DNA from: Sulfitobacter sp. F26204
GTDB taxonomy: Bacteria > Pseudomonadota > Alphaproteobacteria > Rhodobacterales > Rhodobacteraceae
Length of the DNA: 64,000 nucleotides
Direction of reading: 5' to 3'
Assembly (NCBI RefSeq): GCF_026410305.1
Contig: NZ_JAPMLQ010000005.1
Location: forward strand, 186,001 to 250,000
Shown here piece by piece: positions 35,170-44,766 of the stretch. Each line of letters begins with the position of its first letter. Positions within the stretch are counted from its first letter, which is position 1. The position numbers and the translations under genes are program-made. The notes under the pieces were generated by a model, which had not been told where the DNA came from, did no database searches, and saw only the letters and a list, made by a program, of their open reading frames with translations.

Positions 35170-36279
35170 ATGAAGCTGGCGCGAAAACCCTTGAAATTGG
35201 GCATCTTATATTCCCAAAGCGGCAGCTATGGACGGCTTTCGCGTGCAAGCAGACGTGGCGCATTACGCGCCATCGAAGCGGTAAATGAAGACGATTCGTT
35301 TGGATTTACTTTTGACGCGATTGAACGGGATCCCGAAGGCAACATCGATCTTTATGCGCCACTTTGCACTGAAATTCTGGCGGAAGGATCTGTCTCTCAT
35401 GTCATTGGCTGCGTCACCAGCTGGAGCCGCAAAGAAGTCATTCCTGTGCTGGAAAAATTTGGGGCAACGTTGTGGTATAGTCTGCCATACGAAGGTTTCG
35501 AAGCCTCCGATCACGTAGTCTATACACACGCCTGCCCCAATCAACACTTGCTTCCCTTGTTAAGCTGGATCCTGCCGCGCTTTGGCGATCGTGGGTATCT
35601 GGCGGGCTCAAATTATATCTGGGGCTGGGAACTCAACCGGGTTGCTCGCGAACTTATTCAAGAAGCAGGTGGTGAGATTCTGGGGGAACGCCACCTTGCT
35701 TTGAATGACACCGATGTTGATCGCCTGATCGAGGAAATCAGCGCGACACGGCCAAATTTCGTTCTCAATTCACTGGTAGGGGAATCCTCGTATGCATTTC
35801 TCAAGGCATTTGCCGCGCTGGCAAAACGGGACAGCTATTTCACACCCGAAAGCTGCCCCATCCTTTCATGCAACCTCACCGAAAGCGAGTTCCCGAAAAT
35901 CGGCGATGCCGCAGAAGGTTTGATTTCGACAGGGCCTTACTTTCATGGAGCCAAGGGCTGGCCTTGCCAGGGAAAGCGAGAATTTGAATCTTCGCTCGAA
36001 GCTGCCTCATGGGCCGCAGTGATGGAGCTTTCGCTGCTACTGCGCGCCAATCCCGGTTTTGAACATGCCCCCATTTCCGAACTGCTTAAGGTGAACAGGC
36101 AGCGCACCATGATCGATACGGAAACCCATCATACCGCCCTGCCCGTCTTGGTGGCGCAGGTCAAAGATCGTTCGTTTCACGTCCTTGAACAATGGGAAGA
36201 CATTCCAGCAGATCCTTACCTGTCTTACTCCGAGCGGCGCACGGGCGTCCGTCAACCTAGCCTGCGGGTCGTAAAATGA
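35170..36279 (+). CDS. amiC: AmiC-type amide-binding sensor, cytoplasmic
   Basis: This 369-residue protein has the type I periplasmic-binding fold of the AmiC/urea-binding family: LKLGILYSQSGSYGRLSRASRRGALRAIE at the start, IGCVTSWSRKEVIPVLEKF and GSNYIWGWELNRVAREL. It lacks a signal peptide, as in Pseudomonas AmiC, which binds amides in the cytosol and holds AmiR inactive until an inducer is present. ATG 35170 follows GGGAGGAAC; a TTG further upstream lies inside the terminator T-run. It overlaps amiR by ATGA. Confidence 0.85.
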   Translation: MKLARKPLKLGILYSQSGSYGRLSRASRRGALRAIEAVNEDDSFGFTFDAIERDPEGNIDLYAPLCTEILAEGSVSHVIGCVTSWSRKEVIPVLEKFGATLWYSLPYEGFEASDHVVYTHACPNQHLLPLLSWILPRFGDRGYLAGSNYIWGWELNRVARELIQEAGGEILGERHLALNDTDVDRLIEEISATRPNFVLNSLVGESSYAFLKAFAALAKRDSYFTPESCPILSCNLTESEFPKIGDAAEGLISTGPYFHGAKGWPCQGKREFESSLEAASWAAVMELSLLLRANPGFEHAPISELLKVNRQRTMIDTETHHTALPVLVAQVKDRSFHVLEQWEDIPADPYLSYSERRTGVRQPSLRVVK

Positions 36280-36884
36280 AGGTTCGCCTGCATATCCCGG
36301 ACCTCAGTAAATTGCGGGTCGCGATCCTGCACCGTCCGCACACGACGGTTCAATCTCTGCGCCGCCAATGCAAACCCATCGGTTTGGAGGCTTTCGACTG
36401 CTGGCCTGAATTGCCACCCAAGGCACTGGCAGCAGATTTTGTCTTTTTTGATGCTGATATGGGGTATGATGCTCAGTTTCCATGGAAATCGGGCGAGGCA
36501 CCGATGCCGATGATCGCGCTTATCGGGTCAGAAGCACCGGGACGGATCGAATGGTCCCTGTCGCAGGGCGCCGATGCACAAATCCTGAAACCCGTCGGGG
36601 ACGGAGGGGTGTTTAGCGCCCTCTTGATTGCGCGCCGCGCTTTCGAAGTCCGCCAAACCATGCGCAATGAAATAAATGTCCTGAGGGGGCGTTTGTCCCA
36701 GCGACAGACCGTTGTCCAGGCAGTGACCCTGCTCGCTGCAACGGGCCGAAGTGAAGACGAAGCATATGCTCTGTTACGCCACCTCGCCATGTCACGGCGC
36801 GAAACCATCGAAGAAGCCGCTCATCGACTTGTTCACGATGCCCAGAATGAAGGAGGGCTTCATGGCCAATTCAACGAGTATTGA
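36276..36884 (+). CDS. amiR: AmiR-type ANTAR antitermination regulator
   Basis: The 202-residue protein has a pseudo-receiver N-terminal domain (LRVAILHRPHTTVQSLRRQ; residues 14-120) and a C-terminal ANTAR domain: LSQRQTVVQAVTLLAAT, then EDEAYALLRHLAMSRRETIEEAAHRLV. ANTAR proteins bind paired hairpins in leader RNA and prevent terminator formation. The terminator ahead of amiC is the likely target. Translationally coupled to amiC, it should act as a sensor-regulator complex. The last 23 bases overlap the following permease gene. Confidence 0.85.
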   Translation: MKVRLHIPDLSKLRVAILHRPHTTVQSLRRQCKPIGLEAFDCWPELPPKALAADFVFFDADMGYDAQFPWKSGEAPMPMIALIGSEAPGRIEWSLSQGADAQILKPVGDGGVFSALLIARRAFEVRQTMRNEINVLRGRLSQRQTVVQAVTLLAATGRSEDEAYALLRHLAMSRRETIEEAAHRLVHDAQNEGGLHGQFNEY

Positions 36885-37758
36885 TCCAATCGTCACCGCA
36901 AGAAAAGAACCCGGGATTCTGGTTCAAATCGCACGGCGGAAACTTGCTTTATTTGGCTTGTTTCTGGTCTTGCTAACGGTCTTTGCGGCGGTCTTTGCCC
37001 CCTGGCTCACTTCGTTCGAGCCAAACGAGCAAATGTTTGATGGTCTGTCCATTCACGGCGCACCGATGCCGCCGGGAGGCGCATTTCTACTTGGCACTGA
37101 CCTGCTTGGCCGCGACCTGCTTACGCGTATTCTATATGGCGCACGCACATCTCTTATCATTGGTGTCGCGGCCAACGGCCTAGCCCTGCTGATCGGTACC
37201 ATCGTCGGGGTAACCGCCGGTTATTTTCGCGGCTGGATCGGCAGTGTGTTGATGCGCTTGACCGACCTGATGATGGCCTTTCCTGCCTTGCTCTTGGCCA
37301 TCTGTCTGGCGGCGATATTTCAACCGTCGCTCTGGATCGTCGCATTGGTCATTGCGATCGTCTATTGGGTTCAAACCGCGCGGGTACTCTATGCAGAAAC
37401 CGCCTCTCTGGCTGAACGCGAATTTATTGCCGCTGAACGCACACTGGGTGCAAGCCATATCCGCATTCTGGTGAAACACATCCTTCCGCACCTGGTTCCT
37501 ACCATCATAGTTTGGGGCACTCTCGGCATTTCCACCACCGTTCTGCTTGAAGCAACCCTGAGCTTTCTTGGTGTTGGCGTCCAACCCCCGACACCCAGCT
37601 GGGGCAATATCATATTCGAAAACCAGACATACTTTCAGGCGGCGCCATGGTTGGTTTTCTTTCCCGGTCTTGCAATCGTTACGCTCGCCCTTGCCTTCAA
37701 CCTTGTCGGAGATGCCCTGCGCGAAATTCTCGATCCGACCCAGCGGGGGCGTGACTGA
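36862..37758 (+). CDS. ABC permease, DppC-like
   Basis: This 298-residue permease has the segment FLLGTDLLGRDLLTRILYGAR, an EAA loop (AERTLGASHIRILVKHILPH) and the ending NLVGDALREILDPTQ. ATG 36862 is chosen for its AGGAGGG site, so the gene starts within the end of amiR, tying transporter production to the regulator. Unusually, the C-type permease precedes the B-type. Confidence 0.88.
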   Translation: MANSTSIDPIVTARKEPGILVQIARRKLALFGLFLVLLTVFAAVFAPWLTSFEPNEQMFDGLSIHGAPMPPGGAFLLGTDLLGRDLLTRILYGARTSLIIGVAANGLALLIGTIVGVTAGYFRGWIGSVLMRLTDLMMAFPALLLAICLAAIFQPSLWIVALVIAIVYWVQTARVLYAETASLAEREFIAAERTLGASHIRILVKHILPHLVPTIIVWGTLGISTTVLLEATLSFLGVGVQPPTPSWGNIIFENQTYFQAAPWLVFFPGLAIVTLALAFNLVGDALREILDPTQRGRD

Positions 37759-38678
37759 TGATTGGTTTCTTTCTTCGCCGGGTCATACAATCCCTGCTGA
37801 TCTTGCTTGGTGTCTCCCTCATAACCTTTGTGCTGCTGTATTGGCTGCCGGCAGACCCGGTACGCCAGATCGCAGGACGCTCAGCCACCGCACAAACCGT
37901 CGAAAACATTCGCCAACAGCTTGGACTCGATCAACCGCTTTGGGTGCAATACTGGCGCTATCTGACCGGGCTGGTTCAGGGCGATCTGGGGCGTTCCTAT
38001 CTCCAGAAAACCGAGGTCAGCACCTTGATCGCATCGCGCCTCCCTGCATCTCTTCTGCTGATGGCTGGAGCCATTTTTGCCGAACTCCTGATCGGATTGA
38101 GCATGGGTGTCATCGCTGCCTTGCGCCGCGGTACTGCGACCGACCAATCCTTGATGATCGTTTCGTTCATCGGCGTTTCGGCCCCACAGTTCGTTGTCGG
38201 CCTGTTATTGCTTTACGTTTTCGCGGTTCAGTTGGGTTGGTTCCCGATTGGCGGATATGGCACCTTTGCACATCTGGTACTGCCCTCCATGACCCTCGGG
38301 ATTTTAGGGTCGGGGTGGTACAGCCGAATGATGCGTTCTTCCATGATTGAGGTTCTGCGGCAGGACTATGTACGCACGGCACGCGCCAAAGGACTGACCC
38401 GTCTGCGCGTCATTTTTCGCCATGCGTTACCCAATGCAATTCTGCCCATCATCGCGATGATCGGTATCGACATCGGCATCTTCATGGGCGGGATCGTAGT
38501 CGTCGAAAGTGTCTTTGGCTGGCCCGGCATTGGGCAGCTTGCATGGCAGGCGATTCAACGTGTCGACATTCCCATCATCATGGGAGTGACCCTTGTATCG
38601 GCGGCCGCGATCGTCATCGGCAATCTGCTTGCCGATCTCATCAGCCTGCTGGTCGATCCCCGTATCCGCACAAGATGA
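37758..38678 (+). CDS. ABC permease, DppB-like
   Basis: The 306-residue permease begins MIGFFLRRVIQSLLILLG and has the landmark RQQLGLDQPLWVQYWRYL and EAA loop (ARAKGLTRLRVIFRHALPNA). Its ATG shares one base with the stop of the DppC-like gene (TGATG). Together they form the membrane channel of the third Dpp-type system in the window. Confidence 0.9.
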   Translation: MIGFFLRRVIQSLLILLGVSLITFVLLYWLPADPVRQIAGRSATAQTVENIRQQLGLDQPLWVQYWRYLTGLVQGDLGRSYLQKTEVSTLIASRLPASLLLMAGAIFAELLIGLSMGVIAALRRGTATDQSLMIVSFIGVSAPQFVVGLLLLYVFAVQLGWFPIGGYGTFAHLVLPSMTLGILGSGWYSRMMRSSMIEVLRQDYVRTARAKGLTRLRVIFRHALPNAILPIIAMIGIDIGIFMGGIVVVESVFGWPGIGQLAWQAIQRVDIPIIMGVTLVSAAAIVIGNLLADLISLLVDPRIRTR

Positions 38679-38725
38679 AAACAAAACAACAAAAACCTAA
38701 CAATTCACTGCAACTGGAGGAAACT

Positions 38726-40351
38726 ATGAAGAATTTAATTGCAACAACCGCGATGGCAATTTGTCTTGCGCTGCCAGCGGGTGCCGATGGCTATAAGCCT
38801 GATCCGAATGCCCAGTCAGGCGGCAATATTGTCATTACCTATAAGGATGATGTTGCCACCCTTGATCCTGCCATCGGTTATGATTGGCAAAATTGGTCCA
38901 TGATCAAATCGATCTTTGACGGGCTGATGGATTATACCCCCGGAACAACCGATCTCCGTCCGGGTCTGGCAGAAAGCTACACCATTTCGGACGATGGCAA
39001 GGTCTTTACCTTCAAATTGCGAAGCGGTGTGAAATTCCATAATGGCCGCGAAATGACTGCAGAAGATGTGGTTTACTCCCTGAACCGTGTCACCAATCCT
39101 GCCACACAAAGCCCCGGTGCCGGATTTTTCTGGTCCATCAAAGGCTTTGACGAGGTGGCAAGCGGTGAGGCTGAAACGCTCGAAGGTGTGACGATCACTG
39201 ATCCAACAACGGTGCAGATCGAACTGAGCCGCCCGGATGCTACATTCTTGCATGTCATGGCGTTGAACTTTGCGTCGGTTGTCCCACGCGAAGCCGTCGA
39301 AGCAGCCGGTGATGACTTTGGTAAAAAGCCCGTAGGTACCGGTGCCTTTTCCCTCGCCGATTGGACCATCGGTCAGCGCCTGGTTTTTGCCAAGAACAAG
39401 GATTACTGGCGCAATGGCGTCCCTTATCTTGACCAGATTACATTTGAAGTAGGTCAGGAACCAATTGTTGCATTGCTGCGTCTGCAGAACGGAGAAGTCG
39501 ACGTGCCAGGTGATGGCATTCCACCTGCAAAGTTCCAGGAAGTGATGAACGATCCCGCTCAGGCGGAACGTGTTGTTGAAGGCGGCCAGCTGCACACGGG
39601 ATATATCACACTGAATACACAGATACCGCCCTTTGATAACGCTGATGTCCGCAGAGCTGTCAATATGGCAATCAACAAGGAACGGATCATCCAGATCATC
39701 AACGGACGGGCCATCCCAGCAACACAACCTCTGCCACCGACCATGCCCGGTTATACGAAGGACTACAAAGGTTATGCCTTTGATCAGGCGGCCGCAAAGG
39801 CAATGCTTGCAGATGCCGGTTTTGCTGACGGATTTGAGACCGAACTTTATGTGATGAATACGGATCCAAACCCACGCATTGCACAGGCAATTCAACAGGA
39901 TCTGGCAAGTATTGGGATCACCGCCGGCATCAAATCACTGGCTCAGGCCAATGTCATCGCGGCCGGCGGCGAAGCTGATCAAGCGCCGATGATCTGGTCT
40001 GGCGGCATGGCTTGGATCGCCGATTTTCCAGACGCCGCAAACTTCTATGGCCCGATCCTTGGCTGCTCTGGAGCCGTGCAGGGAGGCTGGAACTGGTCCT
40101 GGTACTGTAACGAAGCCCTCGACGCCAAAGCATCCGAAGCAGATGCCATCGTTGATCCCGCCCGTGCGGACGAACGTTTGGAAATGTGGAGCGAAATTTA
40201 CATGAGCGTCATGGAAGATGCCCCATGGGTGCCGGTGTTCAATGAACAGCGTTACACCATGAGGTCGCCGCGTATGGGCGGTGCGGATGCGCTTTATGTC
40301 GATCCGGTTTCTATTCCTGTTAACTATGACTATGTGTATGTGACCGACTGA
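38726..40351 (+). CDS. Periplasmic ABC solute-binding protein, family 5
   Basis: This 541-residue protein has a Sec signal peptide (residues 1-20, ending LPAGADG) and family-5 segments: ATLDPAIGYDWQNWSMI, LRSGVKFHNGREMTAEDVVYSLNR and DVRRAVNMAINKERII. ATG 38726 follows CTGGAGG with five-base spacing; upstream in-frame codons belong to the permease region. It is coupled to the formamidase gene by a one-base overlap. The operon suggests that the ligand carries or yields an amide. Confidence 0.9.
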   Translation: MKNLIATTAMAICLALPAGADGYKPDPNAQSGGNIVITYKDDVATLDPAIGYDWQNWSMIKSIFDGLMDYTPGTTDLRPGLAESYTISDDGKVFTFKLRSGVKFHNGREMTAEDVVYSLNRVTNPATQSPGAGFFWSIKGFDEVASGEAETLEGVTITDPTTVQIELSRPDATFLHVMALNFASVVPREAVEAAGDDFGKKPVGTGAFSLADWTIGQRLVFAKNKDYWRNGVPYLDQITFEVGQEPIVALLRLQNGEVDVPGDGIPPAKFQEVMNDPAQAERVVEGGQLHTGYITLNTQIPPFDNADVRRAVNMAINKERIIQIINGRAIPATQPLPPTMPGYTKDYKGYAFDQAAAKAMLADAGFADGFETELYVMNTDPNPRIAQAIQQDLASIGITAGIKSLAQANVIAAGGEADQAPMIWSGGMAWIADFPDAANFYGPILGCSGAVQGGWNWSWYCNEALDAKASEADAIVDPARADERLEMWSEIYMSVMEDAPWVPVFNEQRYTMRSPRMGGADALYVDPVSIPVNYDYVYVTD

Positions 40352-41295
40352 TGTGTAACGCTTGTTCCTATACAATCCATAACCATCAACACCATTTTGG
40401 CTGGGACAACGCGCTTGTCCCGGTTGAAACGGTAGCCCCTGGTTCCACAATCGAATTTCACTGTGTTGACAGCTCTGCGGGGCAACTTACGGCTGACAGC
40501 ACTGTGAAAGATGTTGAAACGCTGGATTTTGGCAAGATTAACCCGGTCAACGGGCCAATCTTTGTTGAAGGCGCGGAACCGGGTGATGCGCTCAAGATCA
40601 CGATCGACAGCTTCAAACCTTCGGGCTTTGGCTGGACGGCCAATATTCCAGGCTTTGGCCTGCTCGCTGACCAGTTCACCGATCCCGCTTTGACGCTGTG
40701 GAAGTATGATGCGAACACAATGGAGCCAGCGTTGTTTGGCACATACGGGCGGGTACCCCTCAAGCCATTTGCAGGCACAATCGGCAATGCGCTTGCCGAA
40801 GACGGGCTGCACTCAATTGTGCCACCGCGCAGAGTTGGCGGCAACATGGACATCCGGGATCTTGCGGCAGGGACGACACTCTACCTGCCTGTCGAAGTTG
40901 CAGGTGCGATGTTGTCAGTCGGGGATACCCATGCAGCGCAGGGCGACGGAGAGGTCTGCGGCACGGCGATTGAATCGCCCATGGATGCGGTGATGACTGT
41001 CGATCTTGTCAAGAACGCGGAGCTCAAAATGCCGCGTTTCACGACACCTGGCCCGGTCACGCGGCATCTGGATGCGAAAGGGTATGACGTTACGACCGGC
41101 GTCGGCCCCGACCTCATGTCAGGTGCAAGAGATGCGGTCTCCAGCATGGTTGACCTTCTCTGCAAAACGCAAGGGCTGTCTGCGGTTGACGCTTATATGC
41201 TGGTGTCCACTTGTGGTGATCTGCGCATTTCTGAGATCGTCGATATGCCGAACTGGATTGTCTCATTCTACTTTCCAAGGTGCGTTTTCGAATGA
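40351..41295 (+). CDS. fmdA: Acetamidase/formamidase family protein
   Basis: The 314-residue protein belongs to the FmdA/AmdA family, with GGNMDIRDL, GDTHAAQGDGEVCGTAIE and a C-terminal LMVSTCGDLRISEIVDMPN-like stretch (here MLVSTCGDLRISE). These zinc-type enzymes hydrolyse formamide or acetamide to ammonia and the acid. It is shorter than some fungal and mycobacterial forms (about 400 residues) but fits the bacterial short branch. Coupling to the binding protein and an AmiC/AmiR sensor supports amide catabolism. Substrate preference is not determined. Confidence 0.85.
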   Translation: MCNACSYTIHNHQHHFGWDNALVPVETVAPGSTIEFHCVDSSAGQLTADSTVKDVETLDFGKINPVNGPIFVEGAEPGDALKITIDSFKPSGFGWTANIPGFGLLADQFTDPALTLWKYDANTMEPALFGTYGRVPLKPFAGTIGNALAEDGLHSIVPPRRVGGNMDIRDLAAGTTLYLPVEVAGAMLSVGDTHAAQGDGEVCGTAIESPMDAVMTVDLVKNAELKMPRFTTPGPVTRHLDAKGYDVTTGVGPDLMSGARDAVSSMVDLLCKTQGLSAVDAYMLVSTCGDLRISEIVDMPNWIVSFYFPRCVFE

Positions 41296-43091
41296 GTGAT
41301 GGAAATATCAAACGCTCTGGGGCCAAGGCCCCAGAGACCTCCACGGAGTCTGGCCCTGTATTGCGGCTTGATCATCTCAATATATCCGTGAACACAGAGG
41401 ATGGTCTACGCCCGCTTGTTCATGACCTCAGCTTTGATCTGCATCGCGGTGAAACCCTGGCCATCGCGGGTGAAAGTGGTTCGGGCAAGTCGCTAACTTC
41501 TTTGGCCATTATGGGGTTGCTGCCGCCCCCTGCCGTGCGCGTTACCGGCGGGTCGATCCATTTTGGCGAACAAGAGCTCACTACACTTGGGGAAAGTGCG
41601 CTGCGGCAGATCAGAGGCAACCGGATTGCCATGATCTTTCAAGAACCGATGACTTCTCTCAATCCGGTCATGAAAATAGGGACCCAACTTGCAGAGGCGA
41701 TCTGCGCGCATGAGTCAATTTCTTTCAAAGACGCCCGCGCCCGCGCCTTGGCCGCATTAAAATCTGTCCGCCTGTCAGAACCCGAAAAACGGCTTAACCA
41801 ATTTCCCCACGAATTGTCCGGCGGTATGCGCCAACGGGTCATGATTGCAATGGCACTTGCGCTGAAACCCGACATACTCATCGCGGACGAACCCACCACT
41901 GCGTTGGATGTGACCGTCCAAAGAGAGGTTTTGGATCTCTTGCGTGATCTACAACGCGAGATGGGAACCGCATTGATCCTCATTACGCATGACATGGGCG
42001 TTGTCGCCGAAATGGCTGATCGCGTTCTGGTTATGAAGGGTGGCCATTTTGTCGAAGAAAATGACGTTGTGTCGCTGTTTTCCCAACCTCGCGAAGCCTA
42101 CACCCGCGATCTGCTCAACGCTGTGCCCTGTCTGGGCGACGGTTTGGCGTCAGCTTCCGCCAACAAGCCCAATGAAGATCCCTATGTTGCAGAACTTGAA
42201 AACGTTGTTGTGCGCTTCAACGTGCGCAGTGGCATTCTCGGTCGCGTAACCCACCGTGTCCACGCAGTAGAAAACGTCAGCCTGAACATACGCAAGGGAG
42301 AAATTTTTTCGCTGGTCGGCGAAAGCGGATGTGGCAAATCAACCATCGCCAAAGCGATGGTTGGACTGGTCAAACATTCGGGACGTATTCGCATCAATGG
42401 CATCGACATCAGCCCGCCCTACGGCACCATCGACAATCAAGTCCGACGCGAAATCCAGATGGTGTTCCAGGATCCCATGGCCTCTCTTGACCCGCGTATG
42501 CGTGTTGGTGAACTTGTGCGCGAGCCTCTTGTCATTCATGGCGTTGGCAGCGTCGCTGAACAAAAACGAAGGGTCGAATACCTGTTCGAACGTGTGGGAC
42601 TGTCACGTGATCAGATTGAACGCTATCCTCACGAGTTCTCGGGCGGTCAACGGCAGCGCATCTGTATCGCCAGAGCACTTGCACTTAATCCCAAATTGAT
42701 TATCGCCGATGAAAGCGTTTCCGCATTGGACGTGACAGTACAGGCCAAGGTACTGGTGTTGTTGAAAGAACTGGTATCAGATCTAGGCGTGTCCTTCTTG
42801 TTTATTTCGCATGACATGGCCGTTGTCGAAAACATATCGGACCGCGTAGCCGTGATGTACCTCGGACAAATTGTCGAAATGGGAAGCTGTCAACAGATCT
42901 TTGGCACGCCGCGCCACAGCTACACAAGGCGGTTGATTTCTGCAGTGCCGACGGCGGATCCAACCCGTGAACGCCAAACCCTTGCCCGGCTTGTCGGCGA
43001 TGTGCCCAGCCCCGTCAGATTGATCAGTGAAACGGTACCTCATGTAACATTGGAAAATGCAGGCAACGGACACATGATTGCCATCGAATAA
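41292..43091 (+). CDS. Fused double ABC ATPase (DppD-DppF type)
   Basis: This 599-residue protein contains two complete ATPase domains: Walker A GESGSGKS and GESGCGKST, signatures SGGMRQRV and SGGQRQRI, and Walker B sequences IADEPTTALD and IADESVSALD. The second has Ser where Pro is usual, a conservative change. The domain order D then F matches the two separate genes in the other operons. The start at 41292 overlaps the formamidase stop by ATGA. It ends the amide operon. Confidence 0.9.
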   Translation: MSDGNIKRSGAKAPETSTESGPVLRLDHLNISVNTEDGLRPLVHDLSFDLHRGETLAIAGESGSGKSLTSLAIMGLLPPPAVRVTGGSIHFGEQELTTLGESALRQIRGNRIAMIFQEPMTSLNPVMKIGTQLAEAICAHESISFKDARARALAALKSVRLSEPEKRLNQFPHELSGGMRQRVMIAMALALKPDILIADEPTTALDVTVQREVLDLLRDLQREMGTALILITHDMGVVAEMADRVLVMKGGHFVEENDVVSLFSQPREAYTRDLLNAVPCLGDGLASASANKPNEDPYVAELENVVVRFNVRSGILGRVTHRVHAVENVSLNIRKGEIFSLVGESGCGKSTIAKAMVGLVKHSGRIRINGIDISPPYGTIDNQVRREIQMVFQDPMASLDPRMRVGELVREPLVIHGVGSVAEQKRRVEYLFERVGLSRDQIERYPHEFSGGQRQRICIARALALNPKLIIADESVSALDVTVQAKVLVLLKELVSDLGVSFLFISHDMAVVENISDRVAVMYLGQIVEMGSCQQIFGTPRHSYTRRLISAVPTADPTRERQTLARLVGDVPSPVRLISETVPHVTLENAGNGHMIAIE

Positions 43092-43159
43092 AGTTGCGAT
43101 CATCCAGAGGTTATGACCGTTCTTCAAGCCAGGCGGCTGATCCGTTAGCGACAACAAAC

Positions 43160-43190
43160 GCCGACCTTGCTGGTCGGCCAAGGCGGTTTT
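43160..43190 (+). terminator. Candidate terminator between convergent operons
   Basis: A perfect 7-bp stem GCCGACC/GGTCGGC with a five-base loop is followed by CAAGGCGG and TTTT. It lies between the end of the amide operon and the stop of phoU on the other strand, where a terminator is expected. The T-run is short and displaced, so strength is uncertain. Confidence 0.5.
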
Positions 43191-43217
43191 GAACGCGCTG
43201 GCCAACAAGTCCCGGCA

Positions 43218-43934
43218 TTAGTTCTCCGCCCCTTCGGATGCCGGTGTTACAAAATCTTGTTTCGGGCGATCATCCTCTGGCATATCACCCGTCACCAAAT
43301 AGACAGTCTGCTCTGCTATACCGGTTGCATGATCACCTACCCGCTCGATGTTCTTGGCGATGAAGTGAAGGTGCATTCCGACTGTGATATTGCGGTGATC
43401 TTCCATCATATGTGTCAGAAGCGACCGAAACAGCGTGTTGTAAATTTGGTCAGCTTCTACATCCCTTGCGATAATCTCACGGGCTTTCTCAACATCGCGC
43501 TGAATAAATGCCTCAAGTGCATCCTTGATCATCGTTTCGGCAAACTTGGACATTCTCCCCAAGGCAGCCGGCGTTCCGTTGATTTCGCAGCCGCCCGCCA
43601 TCGCAATGGTTCGTTTGGCAATATTCTTGGCATAGTCTCCGCATCTTTCCAGATGTGAACTGATCTCCATAACCGATAATACGAAACGCAGATCACCCGC
43701 AGTTGGCGCACGCAAAGCAAGTAGTTTGGCCGTGTCGATTTTCACTTTCTGGTCAAGAGCGTCAATGGCACGGTCGCCGGCACGCACCTTTTCGGCCAGG
43801 TTCGTATCTTCCGAAATCAACGCAGTTGCAGCGTCGGAAAGGGAGATGCGCACCAGCCCTCCCATTTTGATCATCGCACCCTGAATCACATCAAGGTCGC
43901 GGTCAAAGGCTGTCAAAATATGTTTTTCATTCAT
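43218..43934 (-). CDS. phoU: Phosphate transport accessory/signalling protein PhoU
   Basis: The 238-residue protein has two PhoU three-helix repeats, with the metal-binding E/DxxxD-type motifs in DRAIDALDQKV and the second-half counterpart AREIIARDVEADQIYNTLFRSLL. It starts KHILTAFDRDLDVIQGAMIKMGG. PhoU links PstSCAB to the PhoR kinase and represses the Pho regulon when phosphate is plentiful. It lies last in the pst operon, eleven bases after pstB. Confidence 0.95.
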   Translation of the reverse strand: MNEKHILTAFDRDLDVIQGAMIKMGGLVRISLSDAATALISEDTNLAEKVRAGDRAIDALDQKVKIDTAKLLALRAPTAGDLRFVLSVMEISSHLERCGDYAKNIAKRTIAMAGGCEINGTPAALGRMSKFAETMIKDALEAFIQRDVEKAREIIARDVEADQIYNTLFRSLLTHMMEDHRNITVGMHLHFIAKNIERVGDHATGIAEQTVYLVTGDMPEDDRPKQDFVTPASEGAEN

Positions 43935-43945
43935 GGATCAATTCC

Positions 43946-44743
43946 TCAACCGATCTTGCCAGTGATATAGCTTTCTGTACGGCCATCTTGAGGGTTGGTG
44001 AAAATCTGGTCGGTATCGTTGAATTCAACCAGACTACCGAGATGGAAAAAAGCCGTCTTCTGGCTAACGCGCGCGGCCTGCTGCATGGAGTGGGTCACAA
44101 TCACCACGGAATAGGTTTGGCGAAGCTCATCAATCAGTTCTTCAACCTGCGCTGTTGCAATAGGATCAAGTGCCGAACAGGGTTCATCCATCAACAATAC
44201 TTCCGGTTCAGTCGCAATCGCACGGGCGATACAAAGACGCTGTTGCTGACCACCGGAGAGTCCAGTTCCAGGTTGGTTCAGTCGGTCTTTGACTTCGTTC
44301 CAGATCGCCCCGCGTCGAAGCGATTTCTCGACAATCTCGTCAAGGTCCGTTTTGGAGTGCGCCAATCCGTGAATACGCGGGCCATAGGCAATATTGTCAT
44401 AGATCGATTTCGGGAATGGATTTGGCTTTTGAAATACCATGCCCACCTGCGCACGCAATTGTACCGGATCGACCGATTTATGGTTAATATCTCGGCCATC
44501 CAATTCGATCCTTCCCGCTACGCGGCAGATGTCGATCGTGTCATTCATCCGGTTCAAGCAGCGCAAGAATGTCGATTTGCCACAGCCAGAGGGCCCGATA
44601 AAGGCTGTCACCGTTTTGTCAGCTATATCAACATCGACGTTCTTGATTGCATGGGTATCGCCGTAGTGAACGTTCACTTCCCTTGCTGTGATTTTCGCAG
44701 CGGTCTTCGTTACGTCCGGTTCTATTTTTCGCATATCATTCAT
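43946..44743 (-). CDS. pstB: Phosphate ABC transporter ATPase PstB
   Basis: This 265-residue ATPase has Walker [10 protein letters not shown], the PstB segment RCLNRMND, Q-loop [15 protein letters not shown], signature [14 protein letters not shown] and Walker [16 protein letters not shown] 44743 is preferred because AAGGA lies seven bases upstream; a GTG ten codons earlier overlaps the pstA stop. It energises phosphate import through PstA/PstC. Confidence 0.95.
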   Translation of the reverse strand: MNDMRKIEPDVTKTAAKITAREVNVHYGDTHAIKNVDVDIADKTVTAFIGPSGCGKSTFLRCLNRMNDTIDICRVAGRIELDGRDINHKSVDPVQLRAQVGMVFQKPNPFPKSIYDNIAYGPRIHGLAHSKTDLDEIVEKSLRRGAIWNEVKDRLNQPGTGLSGGQQQRLCIARAIATEPEVLLMDEPCSALDPIATAQVEELIDELRQTYSVVIVTHSMQQAARVSQKTAFFHLGSLVEFNDTDQIFTNPQDGRTESYITGKIG

Positions 44744-44766
44744 TTCTGTTTCCTTGGTTTCGGCGC

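Noticed and set aside
38816..39895. 359-codon open frame antisense to the solute-binding protein of the amide operon
   Set aside because: No recognisable family features, while the opposite strand has a signal peptide, strong ribosome-binding site and family motifs.
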